A stretch of DNA of 64,000 nt, from contig NZ_NIXK01000007.1 in the NCBI RefSeq assembly GCF_002763455.1, positions 1 to 64,000 on the forward strand, read 5' to 3'. A program made the translations under genes and the position numbers. Below the pieces are notes generated by a model. That model saw only the letters and a list, made by a program, of their open reading frames with translations, had not been told where the DNA came from and searched no databases. Shown piece by piece: positions 1-8,822 of the stretch (position 1 is its first letter; each line of letters begins with the position of its first letter). Origin of the DNA: Lentibacillus sediminis (lineage in GTDB: Bacteria > Bacillota > Bacilli > Bacillales > Amphibacillaceae).

Positions 1-118
1 TCTCTCGGGCGGAAGTTTTCTCTCTCGGGCGGAAGTTTTCTCTCTCGGGCGGAAGTTTTCTCTCTCGGGCGGAAGTTTTCTCTCTCGGGCGGAAGTTTTC
101 TCTCTCGGGCGGAAGTTT
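1..118. repeat. 20-bp tandem repeat array, cut by window edge
   Basis: Six near-perfect head-to-tail copies of the 20-mer TCTCTCGGGCGGAAGTTTTC run from the first base; the last copy ends in TTTCT and merges into a hairpin. The array continues out of the window to the left. Its reverse complement (core GAACTTCCGCCCGAG) matches the unit of the array at 26061-26199, so this is a dispersed intergenic family. No reading frame is evident. Confidence 0.95.
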
Positions 119-143
119 CTGCTTTGCAGCAGAAACTTCCGCC
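108..143. repeat. Perfect 16-bp inverted repeat at array edge
   Basis: Arms at 108-123 and 128-143 are exact reverse complements around a 4-base loop (TTGC). The left arm is the last array unit and the right arm is an inverted copy of it, so the array ends in a cruciform-type structure. It lacks a T-run and a separate terminator lies closer to murB, so it is probably part of the repeat rather than the terminator. Confidence 0.8.
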
Positions 144-150
144 AATCCCC

Positions 151-190
151 AAAAAAACTGCAGCCCGCACAAACGGACTGCAGCTTTTTC
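151..190 (-). terminator. Rho-independent terminator of murB
   Basis: On the minus strand CTGCAGTCCG pairs with CGGGCTGCAG (one wobble pair) around a short loop and is followed by seven T residues. It begins a few bases after the murB stop codon. Confidence 0.8.
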
Positions 191-195
191 CATAT

Positions 196-1110
196 TCACT
201 TAACATCTTCCCCAATAATCTTCACTTCACGCTCGAGCCGGACGCCAAATTTTTCATTGACGGTTGCCTGAACAAAACGAATCAGATCAATATATTCTTT
301 GGCTGTTGCATCTTGTTTGTTTACAATAAAGCCGGCATGTTTCAGGGACACCTGGGCACCGCCGATTTGCTTGCCCTGTAGGTCACTGTCTTGAATCAAT
401 TTTCCTGCAAAGTAGCCGGGCGGGCGCTTGAAAACACTGCCGCAGGAGGGATATTCCAACGGTTGTTTTGATTCCCGCTTTTCTGTCAGGTCATCCATGA
501 TCGCTTTGATCTCCTCATAGCTTTCCTGCTTCAAGTCAAAGGTTGCCTCCAGGACAATATATCCTTTGTCTGGAATGTTGCTTGTGCGGTAATCCAGATC
601 CAGTTCATCGGCCATCAGGGTAAGCAGCCGGCCGTCGCGGTCCACCACTTTAGCGCTTGTTAATACGTCTTTGATCTCCCCGCCGTATGCGCCTGCGTTC
701 ATAAACAGCGCCCCGCCTACCGAACCGGGGATCCCACAGGCAAACTCCAACCCGCTCAAGTTTTGCGCCAGCGCTTCCCGCGACACATCAATAATCCTTG
801 CGCCACTCCCGGCAACGATCGTCGTGTCCGTTGTTTCGATGGAAGTCAGCCGCTGCAGATTCATGACGATCCCGCGAATCCCGCCATCTTTCACGATCAG
901 GTTGGAGCCATTTCCCAGCAGGGTGAAAGCAATGTCTTCCCTGTTGGCGAACTTGACGATTTCCTGCACCTCTTCATAAGTCTCCGGCTTCACCAGAAAG
1001 TCTGCCTCGCCGCCGAGATGGGTGTACGTATGATTTTTCAGCGGTTCATCCGCCATCACATTTTCCTCCGCTGTGAGGGCGGTTAATTGATGATATATCG
1101 AATGTGCCAC
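196..1110 (-). CDS. murB: UDP-N-acetylenolpyruvoylglucosamine reductase MurB
   Basis: FAD enzyme that reduces UDP-GlcNAc-enolpyruvate to UDP-MurNAc in cytoplasmic peptidoglycan precursor synthesis. The protein has 304 residues, the usual length for type IIb MurB. The FAD-binding part carries [10 protein letters not shown] and [20 protein letters not shown]; the C-terminal part has [11 protein letters not shown], with the serine expected to donate a proton, and the conserved HAGFIVN segment. The GTG start follows AAAAGGA at 8 bases; an internal ATG (MADEPLKN) is possible but has no better ribosome binding site. It is the last gene before its own terminator and is separated from the hydrolase upstream by about 60 bases. 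Confidence 0.96.
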   Translation of the reverse strand: MAHSIYHQLTALTAEENVMADEPLKNHTYTHLGGEADFLVKPETYEEVQEIVKFANREDIAFTLLGNGSNLIVKDGGIRGIVMNLQRLTSIETTDTTIVAGSGARIIDVSREALAQNLSGLEFACGIPGSVGGALFMNAGAYGGEIKDVLTSAKVVDRDGRLLTLMADELDLDYRTSNIPDKGYIVLEATFDLKQESYEEIKAIMDDLTEKRESKQPLEYPSCGSVFKRPPGYFAGKLIQDSDLQGKQIGGAQVSLKHAGFIVNKQDATAKEYIDLIRFVQATVNEKFGVRLEREVKIIGEDVK

Positions 1111-1172
1111 ATTACCAGTCCTTTTAATTCTGTTCTGTCATCATCTCAGATGACCATCTTGTATATTGTAAG

Positions 1173-1985
1173 TTATTGGTTCCTGTCTTGCCACAAAAAT
1201 GAATAAATTAACTGATCGACCTTCCTGCTTTCATGCAGCATGCTGTGACCGAGCGCTCTGTCCTGGATGATCTCTTGCTCGAGCTGATCTTCCGGCACTA
1301 TCGACTCCAGGGCAAGCACACTTTCCGGAACGGCAACCGTGTCTCCGGTGCTTCCAATATTAAAAACCTCCAGCTGCTTGGGAACCGAATTTTCGTGTAT
1401 GATCTGCAGTGCCACGGAATTCGGCTTTAAATCTTTAGCCGCGGGATCGTGATGAATGTGAAAATACTCCGGACTGAAAATCCCGGCAAACGGACTGCCA
1501 ATTGCGATCAGCTTATTTACCTCCGGATAAGCTCTCCCCTGATAATCCTGAACGTATTTCAAGGCAACGATTCCGCCCATCGAGTGGCCAACAAGGTTAA
1601 TCGCATCCATAAAATAATGTTTTTTCATATGACTGACTGCCTTTGCCAGCCAATCCGCAGTTTCTGCAAAACTTGCCCGATTATCTTCAAAAATCACCTG
1701 GACAAACGTCGGCACCTCTCTCCCCTTGCTGAGGTTGTAATCACGAATTTTGCCTTCCTCCGATATATAATAGACCAAGCCCTTATTGCCCCAGTGATAA
1801 TCTTCCTCAAAACGCTCCAGCATCGACCCAAATGAATTCTCCGTCCCTTTATAACCATGGACAAATACCGTCGGCGCGCCCTGATAGATCTCTGAGCGAG
1901 TCTGGCTGGGCACATTAAAGACAACAGCAAACCCCAAAAGCACCACGGAAAACGATGTGATCACCAGGATGTATTTTCTCTTCAC
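1173..1985 (-). CDS. Membrane-anchored or secreted alpha/beta hydrolase (DUF915 type)
   Basis: 270-residue alpha/beta-hydrolase with one N-terminal hydrophobic segment (about residues 4-24), either a signal peptide or an anchor. Visible parts are the oxyanion region VFVHGYKGT near residue 45, the nucleophile elbow GHSMGG, an acid candidate in STGDTVAVPES and the terminal histidine in LGHSM. This pattern fits the DUF915 lipase/esterase-like family of Firmicutes. The substrate is unknown. The GTG start follows GAGGGAG. It lies upstream of murB on the same strand, but nothing links the two functionally. Confidence 0.85.
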   Translation of the reverse strand: MKRKYILVITSFSVVLLGFAVVFNVPSQTRSEIYQGAPTVFVHGYKGTENSFGSMLERFEEDYHWGNKGLVYYISEEGKIRDYNLSKGREVPTFVQVIFEDNRASFAETADWLAKAVSHMKKHYFMDAINLVGHSMGGIVALKYVQDYQGRAYPEVNKLIAIGSPFAGIFSPEYFHIHHDPAAKDLKPNSVALQIIHENSVPKQLEVFNIGSTGDTVAVPESVLALESIVPEDQLEQEIIQDRALGHSMLHESRKVDQLIYSFLWQDRNQ

Positions 1986-2080
1986 CGAACTCCCTCATTT
2001 CGTGCATCATTCCATTGTTACATTATAGCATTTTTTGCTGGTTTCTGTGGTAAATTCCCGGTAAATTTTTGGGTGGGCTT

Positions 2081-2480
2081 TTTCTAAAAGATCTGGTGCT
2101 GCGGTTACTAAACCCTATGTTGTTTTTATCGCAAAATCTAATAAACTCCGACATAAGTGCTCGTTGATCTCCGCTACGGGCGGTCGTGCACCTTAGGGAA
2201 CGGCTTCAGCCTCCTCGGAAGAAAACCACTTCCTGCGGGTTCTTCAGGCTCGTTCTTTTTCCGCAAGAGTCGGCTGCCCACAGCGAAGATCAACCATCTA
2301 CAGAGTGGATAACTGTTGTTTGATTTAAACAAGCACCACACAGTTAGCGGAGGAAATACCCGTAGACTCCTGCGGGATGATAAGCATAGGTGAGACCCCT
2401 AAAGACGAGACAGCACGAGGAGGCTCACCAGCTCCCGCGGAAAGCGAAGGGTATTTCCGCAGCGGCAGCCCAGGTCAGAT
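2081..2480. repeat. Dispersed ~0.4-kb intergenic repeat, copy R1
   Basis: The stretch between the hydrolase and hisJ holds no credible gene. Its ~320-bp core (about 2150-2472) is homologous to the core at about 21125-21445 but reversed, sharing for example GTCTCGTCTTTAGGGGTCTC and CACTCTGTAGATGGTTGATC as read in the other copy. Upstream of the core it carries TTTTCTAAAAGA and TTGTTTTTATC, motifs also found in front of the copies at 19.1 and 21.05 kb in the same orientation. No terminal transposase or open frame is present. Confidence 0.85.
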
Positions 2481-2489
2481 TTTTCAGCC

Positions 2490-3287
2490 TTAAACCAGAT
2501 CTCCAATCCGATGAAAAACAGGTTTTCTGTCATCAAACGTTGCAATGTACCGGAATCCAAGCGACTGCAGGAGTGCATAGGATTCCTTGACTTGATAGCC
2601 GACATCAGCTGCCTTATGAGCGTCCGATCCAACAGTGATCACCTCACCGCAGCAATCCCGGTACAGCCGGAGAATATCCTCACTCGGCATGCCGCTTTCC
2701 ATTCCATAGCGCACCCCTGAGGTATTCAGCTCGATCCCTTTGCCATCCGGAATAATCTCCCGGAAGATTTCCCGGATAATTTCATGAAAACCCCGCCCGC
2801 TGCTGTCTGCCGCATACCGTTTCACCAAGTCGATGTGACCGAGGATATCGAAATTTTTGTATTGATGGATACAGGCAAGCAGCTCTTCATAATACTGCTG
2901 ATAAGCAGCTTCAACCGACTGTTCGCGGAAAAAATCTCCCGAATGCAAGTCTTTACCGGCCGTGGTGTGCATCGAGCAAATGACAAAATCAAATGTCTCT
3001 TTCTTCAGCAATTCGTCCATACGCATTAAAAGATGGGGCTGGATGCCGATCTCCACGCCTTTTTTCACGGAAATTTCCCCTTGGTATTGTGCCTTCAAAG
3101 CGGATATTTTTTTATCATAACCCGTATGATCCAGGGTAAATTCAATCGACGGGTCTGGGTAGTCATCGTCAATATGCTCAGTAAAGCAAATCTCTTTCAA
3201 GCCCCGCCGATATGCCTGCTCAATCGTATTCTCCATTGGTGTGTTGCAATCAGCCGAAAAATCACTGTGAATATGGTAATCAAACAT
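2490..3287 (-). CDS. hisJ: Histidinol-phosphatase HisJ (PHP family)
   Basis: Hydrolyses L-histidinol phosphate to histidinol, the step before HisD. It is a PHP-type metal-dependent phosphatase of 265 residues. The start is the ATG of MFDYHIHSDFSADC, preceded by AAAGGAG; a longer frame upstream lacks a ribosome binding site. PHP metal-site motifs are HIHSDFS at the N-terminus, FTEHID, ICSMHTT, GHIDLV and the late GSDAH. It is divergent from the his operon across a 143-bp intergenic region that contains the his promoter, which supports the histidine assignment. Confidence 0.93.
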   Translation of the reverse strand: MFDYHIHSDFSADCNTPMENTIEQAYRRGLKEICFTEHIDDDYPDPSIEFTLDHTGYDKKISALKAQYQGEISVKKGVEIGIQPHLLMRMDELLKKETFDFVICSMHTTAGKDLHSGDFFREQSVEAAYQQYYEELLACIHQYKNFDILGHIDLVKRYAADSSGRGFHEIIREIFREIIPDGKGIELNTSGVRYGMESGMPSEDILRLYRDCCGEVITVGSDAHKAADVGYQVKESYALLQSLGFRYIATFDDRKPVFHRIGDLV

Positions 3288-3337
3288 TATGGTCTCTCCT
3301 TTATTAAATTCATTCATCTCCATCAAGCTTAAAAAAC

Positions 3338-3366
3338 TTGACTTTTTCCCCTATAGTTACTAGAAT
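3338..3366 (+). promoter_or_regulatory. Sigma-A promoter of the his operon
   Basis: TTGACT (3338-3343) and TAGAAT (3361-3366) are separated by exactly 17 bases, close to the vegetative consensus. Transcription would start near 3373, giving a leader of about 58 bases before hisZ. Confidence 0.75.
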
Positions 3367-3373
3367 ACTATAT

Positions 3374-3409
3374 AACTTTACTTAGATAAAGCGATAAAGT
3401 AATAAAGTT
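3374..3409. promoter_or_regulatory. Inverted repeat in the his leader, possible operator
   Basis: AACTTTA (3374-3380) and TAAAGTT (3403-3409) are perfect arms beginning at the predicted transcription start, with further AAG/CTT symmetry inside. The position suits repressor binding or a weak RNA hairpin. No T-box or other known leader is present, and the cognate regulator is unknown. Confidence 0.4.
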
Positions 3410-3430
3410 TTTGAGAGGAGATCTTTTTCT

Positions 3431-4672
3431 ATGCAGCCATATGTCTCAGGCAGCAGCAAAGATGCAAGTGCAAGAGATTTTCAGATTAAGGAAACTCTGA
3501 CAGCGACATTAAAAAATCGCTTTGCCACTTATGGCTATCAGCAAATCGGCACATCGGCGTTTGAATATTATGATCTATACTCCTCCATTGCCGGCACGGT
3601 TAACAAGGATGAAATGCTGAAGGTGATTGATTCTTCCGGCAAGGTGCTCGTGCTAAGACCGGACATGACCATTCCGATTGCCAGGATGGTTTCCTCCCGC
3701 CAGGCGGCAACAGCAGGCGAACGGTTATTTTATGTGCAAAATGTCTTTCGCCAGACAGATGGGGAACTGGGGAGCAAGGAAAGCACACAGGCCGGGGTGG
3801 AGTATTTTGGCGAAAATACAGCGGAAAACAATGCAGAAATTATTATGTTGGCGGTTCATACTTTAAGAGATTTGGAGTTTGCCAATTTTAAAATCGAAAT
3901 TGGGCATGCGGGATTTTTCAAGGAACTGATTAAACAGGCGAAGCTTTCACGAGTGGAAATCGAGCAGTTGCAGGCAATGATTCAATCAAAGAACACAACG
4001 GACATTGAAACATTTCTTGCCGGCTTTGAGCTTGAGGAAGAACTCAAAATTGCCATCAAGAAACTGCCGCATCTGCACGGGAATCCGGCATATGTCATCC
4101 CTCAGGCGGAAGAAATCGTCCGCAATGACGCCATGCAGGAACTTCTGCAAAATCTTCGGGATGTATATGAGGTGCTAGAGGCTTACGAAGTCGAGGATGC
4201 GGCTGTCTTTAATCTTGGCTTGATCAACAATATGAATTATTACACCGGGGTTATTTTTCAGGGGTTTGTCGAAAATTTCGGCAAGCCGGTGATGATGGGC
4301 GGCAGGTATGACAATCTCGGGGAGCAGTTTGGCAGCCCGCTTCCCGCCATCGGTTTTGCGTTTGATATTGACGATCTGCTTCAGGCCCGCAAGCAGCAGA
4401 AGCTAAGTGTGCCGGAGCCTGGCGCGCCAGATTTCGTAATTGAATATACGGCGGAAAAGCAGCGCGATGCCTTTCGTCTTGCCTATCAGCTGCGGGAGAA
4501 AGGTTTGACTGTGCTTACTTTTCCGGCTGGCAGCAGCGGGGGCTCCGTTGCCGCAAAGCGGATCAAGTTATCACAGGATGGAATCGCCTGCTCTCCCCTG
4601 CTTGATGAGTGGGCGGATGAGGATAAGGAAACGCTGGCACAGCTGTTTCCAGAAGAAAAGGGGGACGAATAA
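3431..4672 (+). CDS. hisZ: ATP phosphoribosyltransferase regulatory subunit HisZ
   Basis: Catalytically inactive paralogue of histidyl-tRNA synthetase that forms a hetero-octamer with the short HisG and is needed for its activity and histidine feedback. The 413-residue protein shows the class II core: VLRPDMTIPIARMV (motif 2-like), YVQNVFRQTDGELGSKE and a late MMGGRYDNLGEQFG glycine-rich block. The start ATG follows GAGAGGAGAT. First gene of the his operon; its TAA directly abuts the hisG GTG. Confidence 0.95.
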   Translation: MQPYVSGSSKDASARDFQIKETLTATLKNRFATYGYQQIGTSAFEYYDLYSSIAGTVNKDEMLKVIDSSGKVLVLRPDMTIPIARMVSSRQAATAGERLFYVQNVFRQTDGELGSKESTQAGVEYFGENTAENNAEIIMLAVHTLRDLEFANFKIEIGHAGFFKELIKQAKLSRVEIEQLQAMIQSKNTTDIETFLAGFELEEELKIAIKKLPHLHGNPAYVIPQAEEIVRNDAMQELLQNLRDVYEVLEAYEVEDAAVFNLGLINNMNYYTGVIFQGFVENFGKPVMMGGRYDNLGEQFGSPLPAIGFAFDIDDLLQARKQQKLSVPEPGAPDFVIEYTAEKQRDAFRLAYQLREKGLTVLTFPAGSSGGSVAAKRIKLSQDGIACSPLLDEWADEDKETLAQLFPEEKGDE

Positions 4673-5311
4673 GTGGAACCATTGACACTGGCGCTGGCAA
4701 AAGGAAGAACGACCTCGGCGAGCCTGTCCGTTTTCGAAAAAGCGGGGATCGATTTTCCCGACTTTCATGCAGACAGCAGAAAGCTTATCTTTTTTGACAC
4801 ATCTGGCAAGATTAAGCTGATATTTGTTAAAGCGGTCGATGTGCCCACCTATGTGGAAAAAGGCGCTGCAGACATCGGCATTGTCGGCAAAGATAATATT
4901 CTCGAAGCTCAGGCCGATATTTATGAAATGCTCGATCTGAAACTGGGCAAATGCAAGGTTGCCGTTGCCGGTAGTGCGGAAACAGATCGGCTTTCCAATC
5001 AGTCCTTAACGGTCGCCTCAAAATACCCGGCCATCGCAAAAAACCATTTTCAGAAAAAAGGGCAGTCCGTAGAGACGATCAAATTGAACGGTTCCGTGGA
5101 GCTGGCACCGCTGATTGGGCTTGCTGACGTGATCGTCGATATTGTGGAAACAGGGACAACATTAAAAGAGAACGGCCTGAGCATTATCGAAGAGATCGAG
5201 GAGATTAGCACAAGACTGATTGTCAATAAGGCGAGCTTTGCGACCAAATCAGAGGTCATTCATCCACTGATTCAGCAATTGCAAGGCGCTTTGGAGGAGG
5301 CGAAGGCATGA
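4673..5311 (+). CDS. hisG: ATP phosphoribosyltransferase catalytic subunit, short form HisG
   Basis: Condenses ATP and PRPP to phosphoribosyl-ATP, the committed step of histidine synthesis. With 212 residues it lacks the C-terminal regulatory domain of long HisG, matching the HisZ gene in front. Motifs are LALAKGR at the N-terminus, GAADIGIVGKDNI and the PRPP loop DIVETGTTLKENGL. The GTG start is immediately after the hisZ stop, with a GGGGGA ribosome binding site inside hisZ. Its end overlaps hisD as ATGA. Confidence 0.95.
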   Translation: MEPLTLALAKGRTTSASLSVFEKAGIDFPDFHADSRKLIFFDTSGKIKLIFVKAVDVPTYVEKGAADIGIVGKDNILEAQADIYEMLDLKLGKCKVAVAGSAETDRLSNQSLTVASKYPAIAKNHFQKKGQSVETIKLNGSVELAPLIGLADVIVDIVETGTTLKENGLSIIEEIEEISTRLIVNKASFATKSEVIHPLIQQLQGALEEAKA

Positions 5312-6609
5312 GGGTATTGACATCCAGAGAATTTCGGGAAGAACAGCAGACGAACCAAACGGCCGGGAAATCCGGCAATGAGGAGCTCGACAGCAAGGTC
5401 CTCGAGATCCTTCGCCGGGTGCGGACATCCGGTGACCGCACGCTGTATGAATTGACGGAGCAATTTGACGGCGCGGCTCTGAATGAACTTACCGTCTCTC
5501 CAGAGGAACTTACCGAAGCAATGAGCCAGGTCAGCCAGGAATTTTTAACCGCTCTGAGACAGGCAAAAGAAAATATCACCACCTTTCACCAAGCGCAGAC
5601 AGAGCAGTCCTGGTATGTTCGGCAGACTGGAGGAATTACTCTAGGCCAGCAGGTGACACCACTGGATAAAGTGGGGGTCTACATTCCCGGCGGCAAAGCA
5701 GCCTACCCTTCCTCAGTACTGATGAATGTCATCCCGGCCCGCCTGGCAGGGGTTGGGGAAATTGCCATCACCACCCCGCCGCAGCAGGATGGCAGCATCA
5801 ATCCCTATGTCCTCGCTGCAGCAAAAGAAGCCGGCGCAGACCGGGTGTATAAAATCGGCGGCGCCCAGGCGATTGCCGCATTGACTTATGGAACAGAAAC
5901 AGTAGGCAAAGTTGACAAAATTGTCGGGCCGGGAAATGCCTTTGTCGCCCGTGCCAAAAAATGGGTGTACGGTGATGTAGCGATTGACATGATTGCAGGA
6001 CCGAGCGAAATCTGCGTCGTGGCCGATGAAACGGCGCCAGTCCGCTATGTTGCCGCAGACCTGCTTTCCCAGGCGGAGCATGATGAATCGGCGAGAGCCA
6101 TCTGTGTGACAGCAAGTGCTGAGTTAGCCGAAAAAATCGCCGCCGAGGTGCAGAAACAAAATGAAACCCTCGAGCGGAAAGCTATCATTCAACAATCACT
6201 GAAGCAGCACGGGCAAATCATTGTCGCAGAGGATTTGGCTGATGCTTGCGAGATCGTCAATCAAATTGCCCCGGAGCATCTGCAATTGATGATTCGCCAG
6301 CCGGAAGCGTATGCGGCACATATACGCCATGCCGGAGCGATTTTTCTGGGTAACTATTCGCCAGAGCCGCTCGGCGATTATTTTGCCGGGCCGAACCACA
6401 CGTTGCCGACAAGCGCAACGGCTCGGTTCGCTTCCCCGCTCGGCGTCTATGATTTCGTGAAAAAGTCGAGCATTATTCAGTACTCCAGGGAAGCGCTGCT
6501 GCAAGCTGGAGAAGCGATCCAAACCCTGGCAGTGACGGAAGGATTAACTGCCCATGCCAATGCCATCAAAGTCAGAGAGGATGATACCGATGCGGAAGGA
6601 AAACATTAG
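5308..6609 (+). CDS. hisD: Histidinol dehydrogenase HisD
   Basis: Zinc enzyme that oxidises L-histidinol to L-histidine in two NAD-dependent steps, ending the pathway. 433 residues, the usual length. Family signatures are [16 protein letters not shown], the [14 protein letters not shown] segment, IAGPSEI, QAEHDE and APEHLQL, followed by the C-terminal GPNHTLPT block. It starts in a 4-base ATGA overlap with hisG behind GGAGGCG, and its 3' end overlaps hisB by 20 bases, so the two are likely translationally coupled. Confidence 0.96.
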   Translation: MRVLTSREFREEQQTNQTAGKSGNEELDSKVLEILRRVRTSGDRTLYELTEQFDGAALNELTVSPEELTEAMSQVSQEFLTALRQAKENITTFHQAQTEQSWYVRQTGGITLGQQVTPLDKVGVYIPGGKAAYPSSVLMNVIPARLAGVGEIAITTPPQQDGSINPYVLAAAKEAGADRVYKIGGAQAIAALTYGTETVGKVDKIVGPGNAFVARAKKWVYGDVAIDMIAGPSEICVVADETAPVRYVAADLLSQAEHDESARAICVTASAELAEKIAAEVQKQNETLERKAIIQQSLKQHGQIIVAEDLADACEIVNQIAPEHLQLMIRQPEAYAAHIRHAGAIFLGNYSPEPLGDYFAGPNHTLPTSATARFASPLGVYDFVKKSSIIQYSREALLQAGEAIQTLAVTEGLTAHANAIKVREDDTDAEGKH

Positions 6610-7174
6610 CAGGAAAACGAGCGAAACAGAAATCGATTTGGATTTGTCGATTGATGGAACGGGCGAGAGTTCCATCCAGACAGGAGTAGGATTTTTCGAC
6701 CACATGCTGATATTAATGACCAAGCACGGTTTGTTTGATCTTCAGGTTTCCTGCAAGGGAGATCTTGAGGTAGATCAGCATCATTCCGTGGAGGATATCG
6801 GCATTGCTTTGGGGCAGGCATTCCGCAGTGCTTTAGGAACGAAAGCTGGGATTACCCGCTATGCAAGTGTCACCTCGCCGATGGATGAGGCGCTGTCCAC
6901 GATAAATTTGGACATCAGCGGTCGTCCGTATCTTGTATATCATGTCGAGGGGCTGAAGGATAAGGTCGGAAATTTTGATACCGAATTGGTTGAGGAATTT
7001 TTCCAGGCCTTTGCCAGCAATGCTCAGGTGACACTTCATATTAATCTGGCATATGGCAAAAACACCCATCACATTATTGAATCGATTTTCAAAGGTTTTG
7101 GCCGTGCGCTTGATGAGGCCAGCCGGATCAATGAACGGATTGAAGGGGTTCCTTCTACTAAAGGAGTTTTATAG
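6590..7174 (+). CDS. hisB: Imidazoleglycerol-phosphate dehydratase HisB
   Basis: Mn-dependent dehydratase converting imidazole glycerol phosphate to imidazole acetol phosphate. The start chosen is the ATG of MRKENISRK, 8 bases after GAGAGG; a frame opening 36 bases earlier has no ribosome binding site. This gives 194 residues, the length of monofunctional HisB. The manganese-ligand motifs DHHSVEDIGI and HHIIES are present, as is FFDHML. The gene overlaps hisD and is followed by an unusual ~320-bp repeat-filled gap before hisH. Confidence 0.95.
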   Translation: MRKENISRKTSETEIDLDLSIDGTGESSIQTGVGFFDHMLILMTKHGLFDLQVSCKGDLEVDQHHSVEDIGIALGQAFRSALGTKAGITRYASVTSPMDEALSTINLDISGRPYLVYHVEGLKDKVGNFDTELVEEFFQAFASNAQVTLHINLAYGKNTHHIIESIFKGFGRALDEASRINERIEGVPSTKGVL

Positions 7175-7195
7175 AGATTTAGTTGGGGTGGTAGA

Positions 7196-7460
7196 TGTGC
7201 GATTCGGTGTGTTGGTCGCGCGATTTGAGGTGTGTGCCGCGCGACTTGAGGTGCTTGACGCGCGATTTGAGCCGTCGGTCGCTCGATTTGAAGTGTGCGC
7301 CGCGCGATATCGGTGCGAGGTCGCTAGAATTTGGGGTGGGTCGCTCGATTTGAGGGTGTACTCGCTCGAATTGGATGGCTGGTCGCGCGATTTGAAGGTG
7401 TGCTCGCTCGATTCTAAGGCGAGGTCGCTCGATTTTAGCGTCTCCTCGCTTGAATTCAAA
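7196..7460. repeat. 21-bp tandem array inside the his operon
   Basis: About twelve degenerate head-to-tail units of 21 bp, consensus near CGCGATTTGAGGTGTGTGTCG, fill the gap between hisB and hisH. Unit junctions in the best copies form the palindrome TCGCGCGA. Because 21 is a multiple of three, frames on both strands stay open, but the peptides are low-complexity repeats without a convincing start, so no gene is called. The same unit occurs at 28718-28812. A normal ribosome binding site for hisH follows the array. Confidence 0.9.
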
Positions 7461-7497
7461 ATGCCCACCCGAAATTACAGAAAAGGAGTTTTCAACT

Positions 7498-8103
7498 ATG
7501 ATTGCAATCATCGATTACGGGGCCGGCAACATTAAAAGCCTGCAATTTGCTTTAACAAGGCAGAATCTTGACTCGCAGTTGACTGCCGATCCGGAGACGA
7601 TCCGAAAGAGTGATGCGGTAATTCTGCCAGGAGTCGGTGCCTTTAAAGATGCCATGGATTCTCTGAACTCACTTGGGCTCACGACAGTAATTAAAGAAGC
7701 AGCAAAAACCGGCAAGCCAATTCTCGGCATCTGCCTTGGCATGCAGCTATTTTACGACACGAGCGAAGAAGACGGCAGATGGCAGGGTCTCGGCTTACTT
7801 GAAGGAAAAGTCGGGCGCATCAGCAATACGGTGAAGGTGCCGCATATGGGCTGGAATACCTTGAGACAGCATGCCCCCTCCCCACTGCTTGAAGACATCA
7901 CAGACAACACTTATGTCTATTTTGTGCATTCCTATGCGGTGAAAGACTATCAGGAAGAGACGCTGATCTCAAGCACCGAATACGGCGGAATCGTGCCGGC
8001 CATCGTGCAGAAAGACAACATCATCGGCATGCAGTTTCATCCGGAGAAAAGCGGTTCCGCCGGACTAAAGCTTTTGCAAAACTTCAGGAGGATGATTTCA
8101 TGA
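7498..8103 (+). CDS. hisH: Imidazole glycerol phosphate synthase glutaminase subunit HisH
   Basis: Class I glutamine amidotransferase that supplies ammonia to HisF. 201 residues. The nucleophile cysteine is in GICLGMQLFYD, the His/Glu pair in MQFHPEKSG, and the N-terminus has the typical MIAIIDYGAGNIKSL. The ATG follows AAAAGGAG at 8 bases; a longer in-frame start reads out of the repeat array and is rejected. It overlaps hisA by ATGA. Confidence 0.96.
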   Translation: MIAIIDYGAGNIKSLQFALTRQNLDSQLTADPETIRKSDAVILPGVGAFKDAMDSLNSLGLTTVIKEAAKTGKPILGICLGMQLFYDTSEEDGRWQGLGLLEGKVGRISNTVKVPHMGWNTLRQHAPSPLLEDITDNTYVYFVHSYAVKDYQEETLISSTEYGGIVPAIVQKDNIIGMQFHPEKSGSAGLKLLQNFRRMIS

Positions 8104-8822
8104 TTCTGTTTCCAGCAATCGATATTAAAGATGGAAAATGTGTGCGCCTCACCCAAGGAGATTACAATAAAGAAAAAATATACAGCGATGACCCCGCAGA
8201 AGTTGCCAGGAAATGGGAAGATCTGGAGGCTTCCTATCTCCATCTGGTGGATTTAGATGGGGCGAAATCAGGGAAATCAGCCAATGACAGTGCCATTAAA
8301 ACAATCGCCAACAAATCCAGCCTGCCGGTCCAAGTGGGCGGCGGCATCCGCTCCATGTCCGTCATCGAGGATTATCTTACAGCAGGAATTGCCCGAGTCA
8401 TTATCGGGACAGCCGCGATCTCAGACAAATCATTCTTGCGAGAAGCCCTCAAACAGTACGGAGGAAAAATTGCCGTGTCAATTGATGCCAGAGGCGGATA
8501 TGTTGCCACAGATGGATGGACAGAAACGAGCACGACAAAAGCTGTTAATCTGATCCAAGAACTGGAAACCCTCGGTGTCGAGACGATTATTTATACCGAT
8601 ATCTTAAAAGACGGCATGCTGCAAGGTCCAAATTTTGCAGAGTTGGAGGCTGTCAATCAATCTACCACCATGAACGTGATTGCTTCTGGCGGCGTCACCT
8701 CTCTGGAAAATATCCAGCGGCTCAAACAAATGGGCCTCTATGGCGCGATTATCGGAAAAGCCCTTTACGACGGTACGCTCGATTTCACAGCTGCAAAGGA
8801 GGTGGCACAAGATGCTCGCTAA
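8100..8822 (+). CDS. hisA: ProFAR isomerase HisA
   Basis: TIM-barrel isomerase converting ProFAR to PRFAR. 240 residues, normal length. Catalytic aspartates are expected at D8 in [10 protein letters not shown] and in the VSIDARGG segment near residue 128; phosphate-binding loops VGGGIRS and ASGGVTS are present. The gene begins inside the hisH stop (ATGA) and ends 11 bases inside hisF. Confidence 0.96.
   Translation: MILFPAIDIKDGKCVRLTQGDYNKEKIYSDDPAEVARKWEDLEASYLHLVDLDGAKSGKSANDSAIKTIANKSSLPVQVGGGIRSMSVIEDYLTAGIARVIIGTAAISDKSFLREALKQYGGKIAVSIDARGGYVATDGWTETSTTKAVNLIQELETLGVETIIYTDILKDGMLQGPNFAELEAVNQSTTMNVIASGGVTSLENIQRLKQMGLYGAIIGKALYDGTLDFTAAKEVAQDAR

Noticed and set aside
1-118. Possible CRISPR array
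   Set aside because: The 20-bp units are directly contiguous without spacers, and no cas genes are present.
7053-7535. Long open frame through the hisB-hisH gap, and two open frames on the other strand
   Set aside because: They arise from the 21-bp period of the tandem array; the peptides are pure repeats and the start lies inside hisB.
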